Counted from the stretch's first letter, positions 11,216 through 23,054 are shown. The stretch is 64,000 bases of DNA from Macrophomina tecta (GCA_024180945.1 JAKSGN010000003.1:1488001-1552000), one strand, 5' to 3'. Numbers and translations: made by a program. The notes: generated by a model from the letters alone, not told the origin.

Positions 11216-12181
11216 TGTGCCTCACACCCAGGAGCCCCCGTGGGATGACTCAGTCAGATGCTATGAAAGAACAGTGGAACCCTAGCTATATAAAGTAAAC
11301 AATTTCTTCTCTCAGCGCCGTTCCGTAGCGATCATATGGGCATACCCATGAGATCCTTGGGGGGCTGGAGCAGTCCTTCGGATTACCGCCGTCACTTTTC
11401 ACGAGCCTCAAAGCCGAATAACCAATGACTGCAAGCCCCCGCTGGAAGCTGAGCATTTGGAAATGAGACGTACAAGCTTGATGATTTGCCTTATGAGTGA
11501 CAGGATGAAACATTGAGCGGAGGCTGGGAATCCCTGTGGTGCTCGAAAAGTAAAAAATCTCTCTGCTACTGCCCAAAGGCCTGATAAGCGTCCGGGGAAA
11601 ATAGAGTCTAACGATGGGGAGTTTGGCTAGCATCGGATGGCAAGAGTGCTCTCTCTACGGCGAAGGTGCGTACATAATGCTCTTTTGTCCCCATATGAGA
11701 CGGCGCGCAAGCCAGGCTGGAAAGCTCCAGCTCAGCGAACTGGAAAACTGATCTTTGACACCACCATTTTGGAAACTGAAACAGCCATCCGGATGCGAAA
11801 ATCACCCAAACTCTAGAACGCTCGCATCCTAACACTTGCTCCAGCTGCTCATGAACCAGTGTGATCATAGATATCCCTTCCGCTCGATGCACCATGCACC
11901 GCTGCTAAGTCATGTCTATGATATGCATCCTTGGAGTCTCAATGTTCATCCTGTAGGATATAAAGGAAAGAAAAACAAACAGCAATACTCCGTACAAAGA
12001 TCGGCCGCTCATCCAGCCATATTTGTAGCATTTCAAAACCCCCCACGACCGCATCCACGAGGTCCGTGGTCAGCCAGATCTCCAAAGCCTCCCACACCTG
12101 CATCCAGCAATCGCGTATCGTGCACTCAGTAGCAGCAATCATCCTCACCTCAATCGTAGTATCCCATCGCTTCTTATTTCT
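11216..12181. other. Intergenic downstream of the Zn-cluster gene
   Basis: About 970 nt. Minus-strand open frames of 69-115 codons (11286-12148) show no domains and probably represent 3' flank. Confidence 0.45.
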
Positions 12182-15100
12182 CTACTCCCTCCTCGTCCCC
12201 TCCGGCCAATCCCTCGCCGGTCTCAACACCGGGTCCCACGCCGCCGGCAGCGGCAAATCGAGCCTCAGCCTCGCCCAGTTCTGCACGGAAAAAGAAGAAT
12301 CAGCACACGATCCCGACGAAATCCAAAAAACCGCTCCCCGAACAGATAAAAGAACGTAACGCTCACATGTCCTGGCGCGGGCACATAGTACCCGGGCTCA
12401 GCCAGCTCAAACGTCCTCTCGAACCACCACAAGTACCGCTCGCTCTCCGCCATGACCGCCTCCCATGGCGTCAGGCGCGTGTACGTCGCCCGCTCCACGC
12501 CCGGCGCGTACGTCACGATGGCGCGCGTCTCGGCGGCGCTGAGCGCGCGGCCCGAGGCTGGTGTGGAGGTCGACGTCTCGTCTGTGGGGGCGGCGCGCCG
12601 CGTCACCCGGTCGGCCAGGGCGCGGGGCGAGGCGTCCGCGTGCTCGGTGGAGAGGTCGAGGATGTTGTGCGTGTGGAAGGGAGGCACCGTGGCGGTGGGA
12701 GCGGCGGCCTGTTGCTGCTGCTGCGAGCCGCTGCGGATGCGCTTGTTGGGAGGGTTTGTGGAGCTGCTATAGTTACTCGAACTTGGATGGGAGCGCTTCG
12801 TGGGGGTGAGGGCATTGGGCGTGTTAAAGGCGGTTGCGAAGGGCGCCGTTGGAGTAGGGCTGCTGGTCGCGGTTCTGGTCGTGGTGCTCGAGGCGCGTCC
12901 GTCGATGGCTGCCTGAGAGGAGGGGGAATAGCTACCCTTGATACGGTCGGGAGGGATGTGGAGGGCCTGCTGGTGCGGAGAGGATAGTGACATTGTCTGA
13001 ATTGGGGAAGGGAGAGGGGGTTCTTACGGTGGGGACTTTCCTGGCCATGACAGCTGCCATGAAGGCGTCTGTACCATCGTTGCTCGGAAGGGGAGAGCCA
13101 CGTTTGTGGAAGGGGAAAGCTGTCGTGTCATTCTGGAAATCTCCGGTCGAGAACCTGAACATTGGAGGCGGAGGGGTGGGAGACGGCGATTCGAACTGCA
13201 AATGCGCGGGTATGGGAGTCTGCTTGCGAGTGGAAGCAGGCGTCGTCATTTCCGGAGGCCCGACAGTCCCGCCTCGCGCCTTGGGCATTGGAGTGTCTGG
13301 GACAGGCTGAACCAACGCCCTAAGGCGCCCCAGGCCCGAAGATAGGACGTTGTTTCGCTCATGGTCAGATTCAACATGATCCTTCTGAAAGACACTGAAC
13401 GCCTGTTGCATTGAGGCGAACATACCCGGACTGCCGCTGGCCGCACGGATCGCATTCTCCTCCACGGTATCTAAAGCGAGAACTTGACGAGTATCGAGAC
13501 CATCTGCTTTATGTTCAAGCTCTTGGCGAAGGTGTCGGTCGGGATGCGATTGGGGGAGTAGTGGACGGGTAAGCTTCAACGAAGACCCATTGCTAACGTT
13601 CTCACTGGTCACGATCTGGCTGCTGGGAGAAGCTTGGCTGACGGTTTGGGCATCCCTAGTGGACCCGGGACTGTTGCTGTCATCGAGAAATATCTCGTTG
13701 CGGAGAAGCGAGCCTGAGGCATTTGTCAATGTGCATTTTTCTGCAAAAAGAGGTTGGGGGAGCGAACTCACTCTGCACCGGTGTGGCGAGTTTTAGGCCA
13801 GTTCCCTTCACCGCCGGCTCCTGCTTAGCAGGCTTATGAGGCGTTGTGGCCGCCATTTTTTCACCCAATGTGTCTTGTCCGCCAGCAACAGCCTTCATTT
13901 TGGGCCCCCTCTTTTTCGTTGTTTGCTGCGACTCAGCTTTCTTCTTCTTCTCTTTAGGCGTGGTTGCGGTCTCTTTCTTGCTCATCTTGGTATCACGCTT
14001 CTTCCCGGGCACCGGCAACTCACCGGAATCAGGGAGAGCTCTCTCCGTCATCGTTGACGGTGCATTCCACGGCGGTATAGCTGGGAACTGGACTGTAGCG
14101 CCGCTAGGAAGTCCTTCGGAGGTAGTAGAGCATGTGAAAGGCGATGGAGCGGCGGCGCCACGGCTACTTGTCTGGGATCCAGCGGCTGAAGCGGGAGCTT
14201 GCAGGGCGGCAGGAAGATCTGTGGTGGCGGATGCCCTGGGCATGGCTGCGTCTGCGGCCGCGGCAGTGCTGGCGCCGTTAATGGCTTCGGGTGCGACGCG
14301 CGGAGGCATTGCGGTAACTTTAGTTGGCGCTTCTGTGAAGCGGTCGCTAGCGTTAAAGCCGGCTGGCGGAGGGCTGGTGGACGGCGGCGCTGCGCTCGAT
14401 GCTGAAGAGTGGTTGACGGTCATGGGCGGACGGCCGAGCGGCATGATGTTGTGTGTGTTGGCGCTCACGCTGTCAACTGTCGTTGGCGGAGTTGGAACGG
14501 AGGAGATGGGCGCGGAAAAAGCGCGAGCGGGTGCGTCTTTTTGTCGGAGCATGATGACCGGCGGCACCTCACTCACACTACGCTGTGTTGCGCCCATGCG
14601 CTTGCCTTCCTCGGCCACACGTCCGGCTTTTTCCACTTCGTCACTTAAGTGCACTCCAATCGCCTTCTCGTGACGGGGTTGGAAAAGCTTACTGGACTGA
14701 ATCCGCTCCTGTATCTTCGTCTCCTTCTTGGAAGCCTGATATTTCTTGTGCTTTTCCATCAGCTTGTTCGTTTGAGTCTGCATGAACTCCTTGTCGGTCA
14801 GACATTCCCTGCCCACCGCAGCGCATAGGCCGCAAGGATCTTCACCAGAGCATCTGCGATTGAGTGCCTTGCATGCCTGACAGCGCCGGTGCGGAACGAA
14901 TCCTTCAAGCGGAGGAAGCTCTTTGAGTGGGCTCGTCTGCTTGCGGACTCGCACTGGTCTACTGTGAGCCGCATTTCCGGTACATTCCTGATCTGCACCG
15001 TTTGTGTTAGTATCGGAAGGTAGGGCGCGCTCCATTTCGGAGCTCTTGAGCAGGCGCAGCTCTGGGTCGATTGCTCCCTTTGGCTTGAATCCAGGTTGGC

Positions 15101-15227
15101 CTGAAGTAGACGTACCTGGCATATCAGCCTCATAGTCAGAAGAGTTTGGAGTGTCATTTATGTCACTCATGGTGCTTCCGTTGAACCTGTCGTCGTCCGT
15201 CATTGTCGAATTGTTCGACAGGGGCAT
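12182..15227 (-). CDS. Zn(II)2Cys6-like nuclear protein, 946 aa
   Basis: Predicted DNA-binding regulator. Four exons: 15227-13772, 13713-13028, 12966-12367, 12280-12182 (introns 58, 61 and 86 nt). All junctions keep frame and the total is exactly 947 codons including the TAG. Residues 116-142 hold the cysteine pattern CX2CX6CX5CX2CX6C (CQACKALNRRC...CGLC...C), the spacing of a fungal binuclear zinc cluster, although the basic KALNRR loop is weaker than usual. The rest is mostly low complexity (Ser/Thr/Ala/Pro), with a Lys-rich KEKKKKAES stretch near 13940, polyQ near 12715 and a more ordered C-terminus (TPWEAVMAESERYLWWFERTF ... NWARLRLDLPLP). No fungal_trans middle homology region is seen, unlike the regulator at 34679. 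Start: the first in-frame ATG is 15227; the frame is open further upstream. Intron 2 has an alternative acceptor 3 nt earlier. Target unknown. Confidence 0.75.
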
Positions 15228-16482
15228 GTTTCTGGAAATGTCTTGGTCAGTGCCCGAGCCAATGGAGAGTTGGTCGTTCAATTAGTAAATTCTGTGGAAA
15301 ACCGCTGGCGCAGGATGAAGAGAAAAAGTATTGCAGAAATGTCAGTCAAAAGGCGGAGACGCGTCACGAGTTCAAGAGATTTGACCAGCGTGGAAAATCT
15401 GATCAGGTGAGCATACTAGCTTTCTCTGAAGTATACTTCCATCTGGGCGAGGGAGGGATTTAGCCATGATTGCCCAATAAGCTTTGATAATTTCATAGGC
15501 AGTTGAAGCTGTCGTCTGCATATAGATTTTCAAATTGAGTAACAAAATGCACACCCGCACGACCACTTCCAAACTCTACAAGTATCTCTACCCCCACATT
15601 ATCTCTTGTTGGCTCTGCCCCACCGCGCTACAGAGTCGGTCAAATCTCAGCGTCTCGGTAATGGACGGAGCGGCTACTCGCCGTCGGATAGGATTTGCCG
15701 CAAGAAGAATCAACAATCAGCGCCGCCTCTCGGTTTTGCAGGCGAAGGAAGGCTTTACTGGACAAATCATGCTCCTTGAAACTAACAGGAAGCAATTTTC
15801 TCTTGATAATTGGTTTCTCCTAGCTATCGATGGCCAGCATAGGCTCTGGTGAAGGCTGGGAAGTGTGGTAACCTTCAAACTCTCGCTAACTTTTCTAGGC
15901 AAGTGCCGCTAAACCGCTTACGCTCAAGCCATCCAACCTCACCTCTGACCAATCCCCGCCGCCATCGCCCAATCGAAACTCTCGCTGTAGCTCACATGTG
16001 GTTCCCCTCCCACTGTTTTTTTCTTTTTTCTTTTCTAGCTCGTTTTCGGTTCCCCGATACCAAGCCTGAGAATACCGCAGGAATACGCACCAGCCCGTGC
16101 ATAAGATCAGACGCTTGTCCTCCATCCAAGAAGACTATGCCATCCCAAAAAAAAAAAAAAAAAAAAAAATAGAAAAAAGCAATGGAAAGAAGCAAGATCC
16201 GATGAAAACAAACGAAACCCCAAAACCACCTCCAAAACTCCCCCACGCCCTAGTCCCCCGCCATTTCATCCGGCTTTCTCGCGCATCGTTTCCACGCCCT
16301 CCTAACCCACCACCATACGTTGCTCCGCCAATTGCGCCCAGCTGGTCAGTTCGCTTGAGAAAGCACTCGGCTGCGCTACCGGCGAAGAGCCATTGTGGCG
16401 GACTATGTTTTAGGGGTCGCGCTGCTGCTGAGGTGGCTGGATCTGTTGTGTAGGTGGGACCTGTGGAGGCGTTTGGGAGGTC
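15228..16482. other. Intergenic between two Zn-cluster-like genes
   Basis: Promoter of the gene ending at 12182 and 3' flank of the gene ending at 16483. It contains an A23 run (16147-16169). No gene is recognised. Confidence 0.45.
16147..16169. repeat. Poly-A tract (23 nt)
   Basis: Uninterrupted run of 23 A in the intergenic region. Confidence 0.95.
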
Positions 16483-18348
16483 CTACGGTGGTGCTTGAGA
16501 AGTCTGCCGCAGCTGCTGCGTTGACTCTGGCAGAGATGACGTTTCCAGTTGGCCGAAGCCGGGAAGGCCCATGAAGAGGCGCGCGGCTTCGGGATTGTTG
16601 GCGAGGTATTGCATTTGCTCGGCCGTGAGCGTAGGGCGGGAGGAGTCGCTTTGCTGGACCGGGGCTGCAGGAACGGGTTTGAGTGTGCTCGTTGATGCGG
16701 TCGGGGCAGTGTTGTTGGCGGGGTGGGGTTGAGTAGTCGCATTCCAATCTTGTAGGGCCGGGTCGACGGCTGAAGTGCCCGGCTGAGGATGCGGCTCCGT
16801 CATAGGCCGCCGCTCGGTCGTGGTAAACTGCAGGCTGCTGGGCGTGTCGGGGGCGATGGCGTTCTGAGAATACAAGCCGCTCGCAGACGGAATTTTAGCG
16901 TCAGAGCGACTGTCTTCATTCAGACGCGTTTCGGCCCCCTTGATACCTTCGCAACCACCAGCATCGCCCTTTGTTGAAGCTGCAAAAGCTGTCAGAGTAG
17001 CTTGCCTCATCTCCCCATACGGAAAACAGCGAGGGTTTTCCTCACCAGCACTCTCACTCCCTCCGGCGGGCTCTCCCTGCTCCGCTTTTTCATCCTCCGT
17101 ATCCTCCGGCTCATCAACCAACGACGAGTACTTGCACTCACTCCAGCGCGCATCCTTGCCCAAACACTGCCCACACGGCCACAGCCGGTCACAAGCTCGC
17201 CCGTTACTCCTCGGCGCCCTCCTCCTTCCGTTCTTCTTCTTCGCCTTTCTCTCCTTCTCCGCATTCACCTGACACGCCACGCAATCCCTTGTATGTCTGA
17301 CCTCATGCACGTTCTTTGTCTTCCCCATTTCCACCTTCCGTCGATGCAGCCGCTCTGTTTCTAGGGAGCACGCATACATCGAATCGCTAGAGGCGCCGCC
17401 GCCATATGGCGCCGGCGGCACCGTCTGCATCTTCCACGGCTCGGCAGGCGGTGGAGCCTGTGGGCTGGGTTGGGGCTGTGGCGAGTAGGAAGCAGGCGGT
17501 GCACGCTCTTCTGGGGCTTTCCAGAGAATGAAGCGCACCGAGCGGCGGGCTCTGGGCTGGCAAGCCTCTGTTGGAGTGGTGGGGCCGTCGTCGTCGTCGT
17601 CGTCGTCGTCGTCTTCGTCGTCGAGCGGCGCGGGCGCGGCGGCCTTCGCTTTGCGGCCTTTGGGGACGGGTGCGGCGAGTGTGGCCTTGGGCTTTGGCGT
17701 GAGGCTTTCGGCCTGCTCCCACGCGGCGGTGGACGAAGGCGTGGGGCCAGGCAACGTGAAGGAAGGCACGCGGGGGATGGCAGGGTAGGGGTTAGCACTG
17801 GCCTGAGAGGTGGGAGGGGCGGGATATGTGTCATGATGATACTGCTGAGCGGGCGTTCCTGCTTCGTTTGGGTGCGGCGAGGCGCCGGCGGGCAGGTCGG
17901 GCCGTGGTGTTTCCTCCTCTTGGGCGTCGGCGCGGTTGCCAAATGGATGAGCAGCAGCAGGCTGAAACGGACCGCCAATCATTGGTGCCATCGGATAGGT
18001 GCCATACGGCTGGGCCCGAGGAAACTGTGGGCGCGGTATGCTGTCTTGTCTCTCGTTCTGTGGGAGGGCCAGATAGCCCGGATCAGGAGCGCTCTCATGG
18101 CTTCCAGCCTGCATCGGAGCACCAGCGAAGTGCGGGTTGAAGGTAGGCGGCATATAGCCGTAAGGGTACTGTGGAATGCCATACTGCTGGTACGGCTGAT
18201 GCGGATGCGGAGTATGCTGACGGGGGTTGTCATGTTGGGACTGTTGTGGCATGCCTTGCTGTCCTTTCGCCTGGTCCTGCTGTTGGCCCTCTGGTTGGTG
18301 AGGCTGTGCTGATGGTGGGTATGGGTAGCCGTAGCCGGAGTAGCTCAT
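16483..18348 (-). CDS. Protein with stretched Zn-cluster-like cysteine set, 621 aa
   Basis: Probable nuclear protein; I do not recognise a named family. A single open frame starts at MSYSGYGYPYPP. The first half is Pro/Gln/Tyr-rich, with an acidic DDEDDDDDDDDDG tract near 17600. Around residues 355-403 six cysteines follow the order CX2CX26CX5CX2CX9C (CVAC ... ACDRLWPCGQCLG ... ECKYS). This is the layout of a Zn2Cys6 cluster with a long Lys/Arg insert (KAKKKNGRRR) between Cys2 and Cys3, and the insert could itself be a nuclear signal. The C-terminus has a helix-like TAEQMQYLANNPEAARLFM. A further minus-strand frame at 18345-18629 (start MDPQMNENPGEGHS, also Gln/Pro-rich) may be a 5' exon: a GTACTA donor near 18405 to a CCATCAG acceptor near 18312 joins it in frame, replacing the first residues. 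The adjacent gene upstream on this strand order also has six clustered cysteines. Confidence 0.6.
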   Translation of the reverse strand: MSYSGYGYPYPPSAQPHQPEGQQQDQAKGQQGMPQQSQHDNPRQHTPHPHQPYQQYGIPQYPYGYMPPTFNPHFAGAPMQAGSHESAPDPGYLALPQNERQDSIPRPQFPRAQPYGTYPMAPMIGGPFQPAAAHPFGNRADAQEEETPRPDLPAGASPHPNEAGTPAQQYHHDTYPAPPTSQASANPYPAIPRVPSFTLPGPTPSSTAAWEQAESLTPKPKATLAAPVPKGRKAKAAAPAPLDDEDDDDDDDDDGPTTPTEACQPRARRSVRFILWKAPEERAPPASYSPQPQPSPQAPPPAEPWKMQTVPPAPYGGGASSDSMYACSLETERLHRRKVEMGKTKNVHEVRHTRDCVACQVNAEKERKAKKKNGRRRAPRSNGRACDRLWPCGQCLGKDARWSECKYSSLVDEPEDTEDEKAEQGEPAGGSESAGEENPRCFPYGEMRQATLTAFAASTKGDAGGCEGIKGAETRLNEDSRSDAKIPSASGLYSQNAIAPDTPSSLQFTTTERRPMTEPHPQPGTSAVDPALQDWNATTQPHPANNTAPTASTSTLKPVPAAPVQQSDSSRPTLTAEQMQYLANNPEAARLFMGLPGFGQLETSSLPESTQQLRQTSQAPP

Positions 18349-19495
18349 GTGCGCGTAGGGCAGCGGGTAATACCTGTACTACGGGTAAGCCAGATCACTG
18401 TGTGGATAGTACCGTTGCTGCTGATGCTTAGGGTGAGGCGGGGTGGGAAGGGTGGAGCTTCCGCCGCATACAGATGAAACTGTTGGGCCATGCCCATCTG
18501 TAGCTGCGGAGGTTGGCCAGCTCGAGTCTGCTGCTGCTGCTCGGCTTTGCTAGAAGCCTCGGGTGGCAGGCTGCCCTCTGACCGAAGGCTGTGGCCTTCT
18601 CCAGGATTTTCGTTCATTTGCGGGTCCATAGTCGGAGGATGATGAGATGAAGTTGGTGTCAGGGCGAGAAGCGCTGTGGCAAAGGATGAGCAGATACCCG
18701 TAGAAGTGCCAAGGAAATGACAGCGGTGAGGGCAAGCGCGCAGTCACCTCTCACTCGCGCTCCATATTGATTGCAGGCAGAAGCAGAATTTTCACCTCTG
18801 ACTAATTCTTGTCTTCTTACTCCACTTCACTGTTCTCTGCTCATAGCTTTGCACCGCTTGAAGGTACTGTGGAACCGTGCAGGGACAGATGATTCGTCGC
18901 GTCACTTGCATGTTAGTCTCATCAAACAGCCATTACCGGCTGTAAAGGCGCAGTTTTCTCTCATAAGAATCTTGTACCTTGAGAATCCTTGTTTGTCTTA
19001 TTTAAAACCAGCATGCGCAAGTCAGCCCCATTGTGAAATCCTCCCGGCTACCTCCCACAAACACCCATGCAGGAAGAAAGGACACATCCAACCTTCCATA
19101 TGCCTTTGATTCGTGTCTCCATATTAACTGTCTTATAAGCTTGTCACATAACCGGGCGTCGAGTTGATGTGGTTATGCCTTGTCATTTGTGATGTTGTGG
19201 TCTCACCACTGCACAGCCCCACCACATATTGGCGAGCCAGCACGAATAAAACATCAAGCATATATATTGGACCTAAAAATTTAATTGTTGAATCGAGAGT
19301 CCAGATACGCAGTTCATACTTTGCCAGTGAAAGGGAGCCATGCCCCACTGGCCGAAAATCTCAAACTGCTACATCAAAATCAAATGGTAAGTTGATCGAG
19401 CCCAGAATTACTACTTTGCAATCTAATCGCCCTCACTACCCAACCCCTATCCCCTCGTTCACCTGTCCCCTTCCAACCTCCTACACTTTTCTTTC
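18349..19495. other. Intergenic with possible 5' exon of the preceding gene
   Basis: 18405-18629 may be a 5' coding exon of the Zn-cluster-like gene (see that entry). The remaining 850 nt show no gene. Confidence 0.4.
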
Positions 19496-19731
19496 TCACC
19501 AAAGGCTGCCCCCGCCTTTGCATTAGCCAACATACTAGCCATATCCAAGCACCAGGCCAGGGTAAAGCCGAACATACTTATCTCGGGTTTCTCAACCTCA
19601 ATAACGTGATCGTTACTGGACAGCTGGAAGGATGGAGGTAGCACCTCAGCCTGGCTTTCATCCCCGCTGCCCAAGGTGCGACGGGTCTGACGACCAGCAC
19701 GCTTGCAAGTGTTGCCCATCATGGGCTCCAT
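19496..19731 (-). CDS. Possible small protein (57 aa), unknown
   Basis: Start MEPMMGNTCKRAGRQTRR. Exon 1 19731-19578 and exon 2 19515-19496 are joined over a 62-nt intron with a GTATGT donor, GCTAATG branch and AAAG acceptor; the spliced frame ends in GGSLW. There is no domain and no neighbour that suggests a role. It may be an independent short gene or a 3' exon of the coiled-coil gene upstream. The splice signals are good, but the coding case is weak. Confidence 0.3.
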
Positions 19732-19934
19732 AGTAGAGGGCGTCCTTCACTGTGCGACCGTGGCATCAGCAGTGCGAGGAAGGCTTAATGGTACTCCGGC
19801 TTCTCCGGTTCCTCCCAGCTGCTACTGACAGGTATACTATCTGATCACGCCAAAATGTATCCTCAATTGAGTTCGCTCCAGTACTTCTTTTGCCCTCGAA
19901 GGAGGCCTGCGTTGGCGTGGCGTAGTGGGTACGG

Positions 19935-20930
19935 TTAACAGTTGTTACAGTCGTAGTCGACGAGCTCGGTGCCATGGATTGAGATGCTGCGCTGACGCTC
20001 TGCTCGATGGAGGGCGAAGAGATCCCTGGCCTTTCCGGCGTCAGCAGCATGAACTTGCTGGATTAATTGCTCATTTGCGTGATGAGCCTGGCCGAAATCA
20101 TCATTGATGGTGCTGTTGTAGTGCCTCAGCTGGATGTTGTCAGAACGAAGGGCGCTGGCGTTGTTGATGTAAGCAGCGAGTCTGGAGGAACTGGAGTCGG
20201 CCAGCTCGCGCGCAATGTCGAGCTCGTGATGGAGGTGGTTGGAGTGTTGCCGCTCCTTGTTGGCAAACATGAAGTCAAGCTCGCGGTTGTTGAGGACAAG
20301 GGCATCACGTTCGGCAGTGAGGCCCTTACAGCGTTGGTCCAGGATTGCCTTGGTGTTGGCAGCCTTGCAGACGATGAATTGCTTCTCAGCACTGATGATG
20401 GCGAATGCTTCTTCCTTTGCCTGAAGGTGCTCTTCCATGGCGTGGACCCGCTCTTCTATGGACTGTGTCTGCCGATCAAGCACTCTGACTTCAGCTGCCC
20501 TGGCATCGATATCGTTGCGCAGGTCCCCGATGCATATGTCTTTTTGCGTAATCTGTGCCTGAACACCCTCATAACTGCGCTGGAGGATTTTGTGTTTGAT
20601 ACTCCAGTTGCTCAGGTCTTTCGCATGGGCTTGCCTGAGCGCGTCGAGTTCATTCTGGAGTGCCTCAACCTTCTCTTCATGATACTCGTACGTGACGCCG
20701 AAAAGCTCATCGTTGCGGTAGATGAAGCCGAACGACTCGTACCACTGTTCATGAGGCTCAGTGTCGACAGGCGCAGTCCCCGTAACTGTCGAGGTGGCCA
20801 TGTCCAGCTGCGGAACTGTAGCATGGAAAGGCAGAGTACGGGGGCCAACGAGGGAGTGCCAGGCGAAGTAAGCAGCATTGCAGAAAGTCGAGATAGCCTT
20901 GCCAAAGCCGCAAGGCACTATAGTCGGCAT
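19935..20930 (-). CDS. Coiled-coil protein A (331 aa), unknown function
   Basis: Not recognised. A single open frame of 331 residues. After about 70 residues (HEQWYESFGFIYRNDELFG) it is almost entirely coiled coil: EEKVEALQNELDALRQAHAK, IEERVHAMEEHLQAKEEAF and similar, to about residue 300. It has no signal peptide and no enzyme motif. It is followed on the same strand by two more coiled-coil ORFs (21754-23054 and 24710-26041), making a row of three with about 0.8-1.7 kb spacing. The 5' end is uncertain: MPTIVPCG at 20930 or MATSTVTG about 43 codons in. The 3' end may be spliced: a GTAACA..CGCAG pair near 19945-19905 would replace the last few residues with a short tail. The shape suggests a scaffold or filament-forming protein, but that is inference only. 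Confidence 0.6.
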   Translation of the reverse strand: MPTIVPCGFGKAISTFCNAAYFAWHSLVGPRTLPFHATVPQLDMATSTVTGTAPVDTEPHEQWYESFGFIYRNDELFGVTYEYHEEKVEALQNELDALRQAHAKDLSNWSIKHKILQRSYEGVQAQITQKDICIGDLRNDIDARAAEVRVLDRQTQSIEERVHAMEEHLQAKEEAFAIISAEKQFIVCKAANTKAILDQRCKGLTAERDALVLNNRELDFMFANKERQHSNHLHHELDIARELADSSSSRLAAYINNASALRSDNIQLRHYNSTINDDFGQAHHANEQLIQQVHAADAGKARDLFALHRAERQRSISIHGTELVDYDCNNC

Positions 20931-21753
20931 AGCGCTGAAGTTGTTTGCAATGCGGCGGACGGTGGGGGTGATGACGGAACTGCTATGGGTGGCAGGCCGG
21001 CGGCGAATATTCTAATACGTGCCCTGGTATCCGGATGGCACTTTTAGCTTCGTGTTATTCACAATTCTCGTTGTTACTACCTACGCATATGTTGACAAAG
21101 AAAAGGGAAGAGGCTGTGGTGCTGCCGGTCATGGTGGACGGCATATTTGTAGTACCAGTGTTGGGGAATATGCAAGACGTAGAATATAAAAGTAGGGGAA
21201 GCGGGCGATGGCCAACGGAAGAAGATTTTGAACGTACAGGGCGATGGCAAGGAGTGATCGTTCAAGTGGACCTTTCTGCGGAAGTAGATTGTGCAAGACA
21301 GGTGGAACGAAAGACGAGGGCCCGAAGACGCTGCCCGGTGCCGCTGACTAGCGTTCACTTACCAAATTTGTGCTTTGCTTCGAAGCTTTTGCCCGGGCAG
21401 GGGCAGCGCAGGAATCTTGAGGCAATTACCGTGGTGTTGAAGCCGTTGCGCCGTTCCGGCCTTAGCCAAGCTTTGGCAAATGCGGGTACATTAAAGCGTG
21501 CAATTTCAGGATGGAGCACTATGACCGAGGTCGCGTAATATGTAAGAGTAGGATAGGTCTGTCATTCGGGCGCTGCTTTTCAGTGGCATCATTTGCCATT
21601 ATGAGAGACTAGCTCAATGTTTTGAAGTGAGGATGCGGACAAACCCGGGCTGACGACCAGTCCAACATCCACATTGTTCATACCCGAGAAAGAATACTGC
21701 ACAAAGGAACCCCAATAATGCAGCCGATAATGGTACCAAGGAGGACGCCGCGC
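20931..21753. other. Intergenic between coiled-coil genes A and B
   Basis: About 820 nt without a recognisable gene; the plus-strand ORF at 21035-21538 has no domain and looks like chance. Confidence 0.45.
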
Positions 21754-23054
21754 TTAGAGACTGATATCAGCACGCCCTTTTCGGCTGCGAGCGGCCTTAT
21801 CCTCGCGGCGAACAGCACGCATCACCTGCTCCTCGGTCGCATCCATGCCCAAGATCTGCAACTGGACAGCTATTTTCCTCGCGAGCTCTTGGCCAGCCTC
21901 AAAATGGCGCTGTCCCCTGTCCTCGACCCCGCGGTCGGTCTCTAGCTCTAAGAGCAGGGGCACGAATATCGCTGCGGAGGGCGCCTGGAGCCCCGAATCC
22001 GCCGCGCCAGCAGCATCGGCGCCATGCACGACCTCGATCACACTCTTCAGCTTCTCGTTGACGCGGTGCGCAACACGGCTGACAATGCGGCTCCCAGCAT
22101 CCCTGTCGCGGAACTCCTCCTCGTCAGCTGCCAAACCGCGGTCGCGCGACCTAGCCAGCAGACGCTCGTACGCGCTCTTGTAGTGCTCCGCCCAGGCATA
22201 CTCCTTCTCGCCCTCGCCGTGCACGTACTCGCAGCGGCTCCTCCAATTGCGGGCGTTCTGGGCATGGGTCTGGCTCTCAGCGCGCATCTGCTCGATGTCG
22301 GTGTGCAGGGCCTCTGCGTGCTGGAACTGCTCCTGGCCGAGGGCGTGGACGCGATTGGCATATGCCTCGGCGCGGTCGGCGCGATCGGCCTGGTCGCGGA
22401 CGGCGGCGGTGAGCTGGTCGGCGTTGCGCGCGGTTTCCTGCTCGCACTGGCGGGTGCGGTCGTTTTGGGCGCGGAGGACGGCGTTCTCGATGCGTAGGGC
22501 GGCGAGCTCATGGTGGTAGCGACATTCGACCTGCTTAGTAATGTCGGTCTGGAGCTCTGCAATGTGTGTGGCGTCCCTGTTATCTTCGGGTGGTGTCTCT
22601 TTGGAGTCATCAACCAGTGTGGAGGACTCTGAGATGTTGTGAGCATGGGTGGGAATGCCAAGAGGGGTAGTCGACTCGGCAGCAACACCGGTGGGGACTT
22701 CAGGATTCTCCAAAAGACCGGTGAGCGCAGCAGAAGATTCGCGGTTGTTGTCTGAATTCGGCTTACCTTCGTTATCCTCGGCAGCGATGGGGAGCAGACA
22801 AAGTGGTTCTGAGCACCGAGCACCATGCGCGCATGGAGCGTGGACTGCAGGTTCCGAGGGGAAGGAGTCATCCCGCCCATTTTGACTGTGGTGCTCAAGA
22901 CTAGATTCTTGAACGACCTGACCTGAGTGTTGTTCTTCGACTGGTGCGCCTGGTCATTTGTGTTGTCGTTGCCGAAAGGAGTCATGGGATCATTATGCTT
23001 GGCATCGACCACCCAGCTCAGGAGGGCATGCATGTTCTTGGATGGGCTAGGCAT
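21754..23054 (-). CDS. Coiled-coil protein B (413 aa), unknown function
   Basis: Not recognised. Exon 1 23054-22767 (start MPSPSKNMHALLSWVVDAKH) joins exon 2 22707-21754 over a 59-nt intron with GTAAGC donor, GCTCACC branch and GGAG acceptor; the junction LPRITK to NPEVPTGV keeps phase 0 and the total is 414 codons with stop. The first 150 residues look unstructured. From there to the end it is heptad-rich and charged (ELAALRIENAVLRAQNDRTRQ, then AEAYANRVHALGQEQFQHAEALH), with Ala/Arg/Glu bias. A short less helical region (SAAIFVPLLLELETDRG) precedes the C-terminal helix ending in RRED-K-Arg-rich sequence. The frame is open upstream of 23054 without another ATG, and a CCAACAG near 23105 could be an acceptor of an earlier exon. 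Confidence 0.6.

Noticed and set aside
13846..14673. 275-codon plus-strand open frame
   Set aside because: Antisense to exon 1 of the Zn-cluster gene, which has consistent splicing and a cysteine motif.
20067..21047. 326-codon plus-strand open frame
   Set aside because: Antisense to coiled-coil gene A. The minus strand has the heptad pattern; the Val/Leu-rich plus frame mirrors it.
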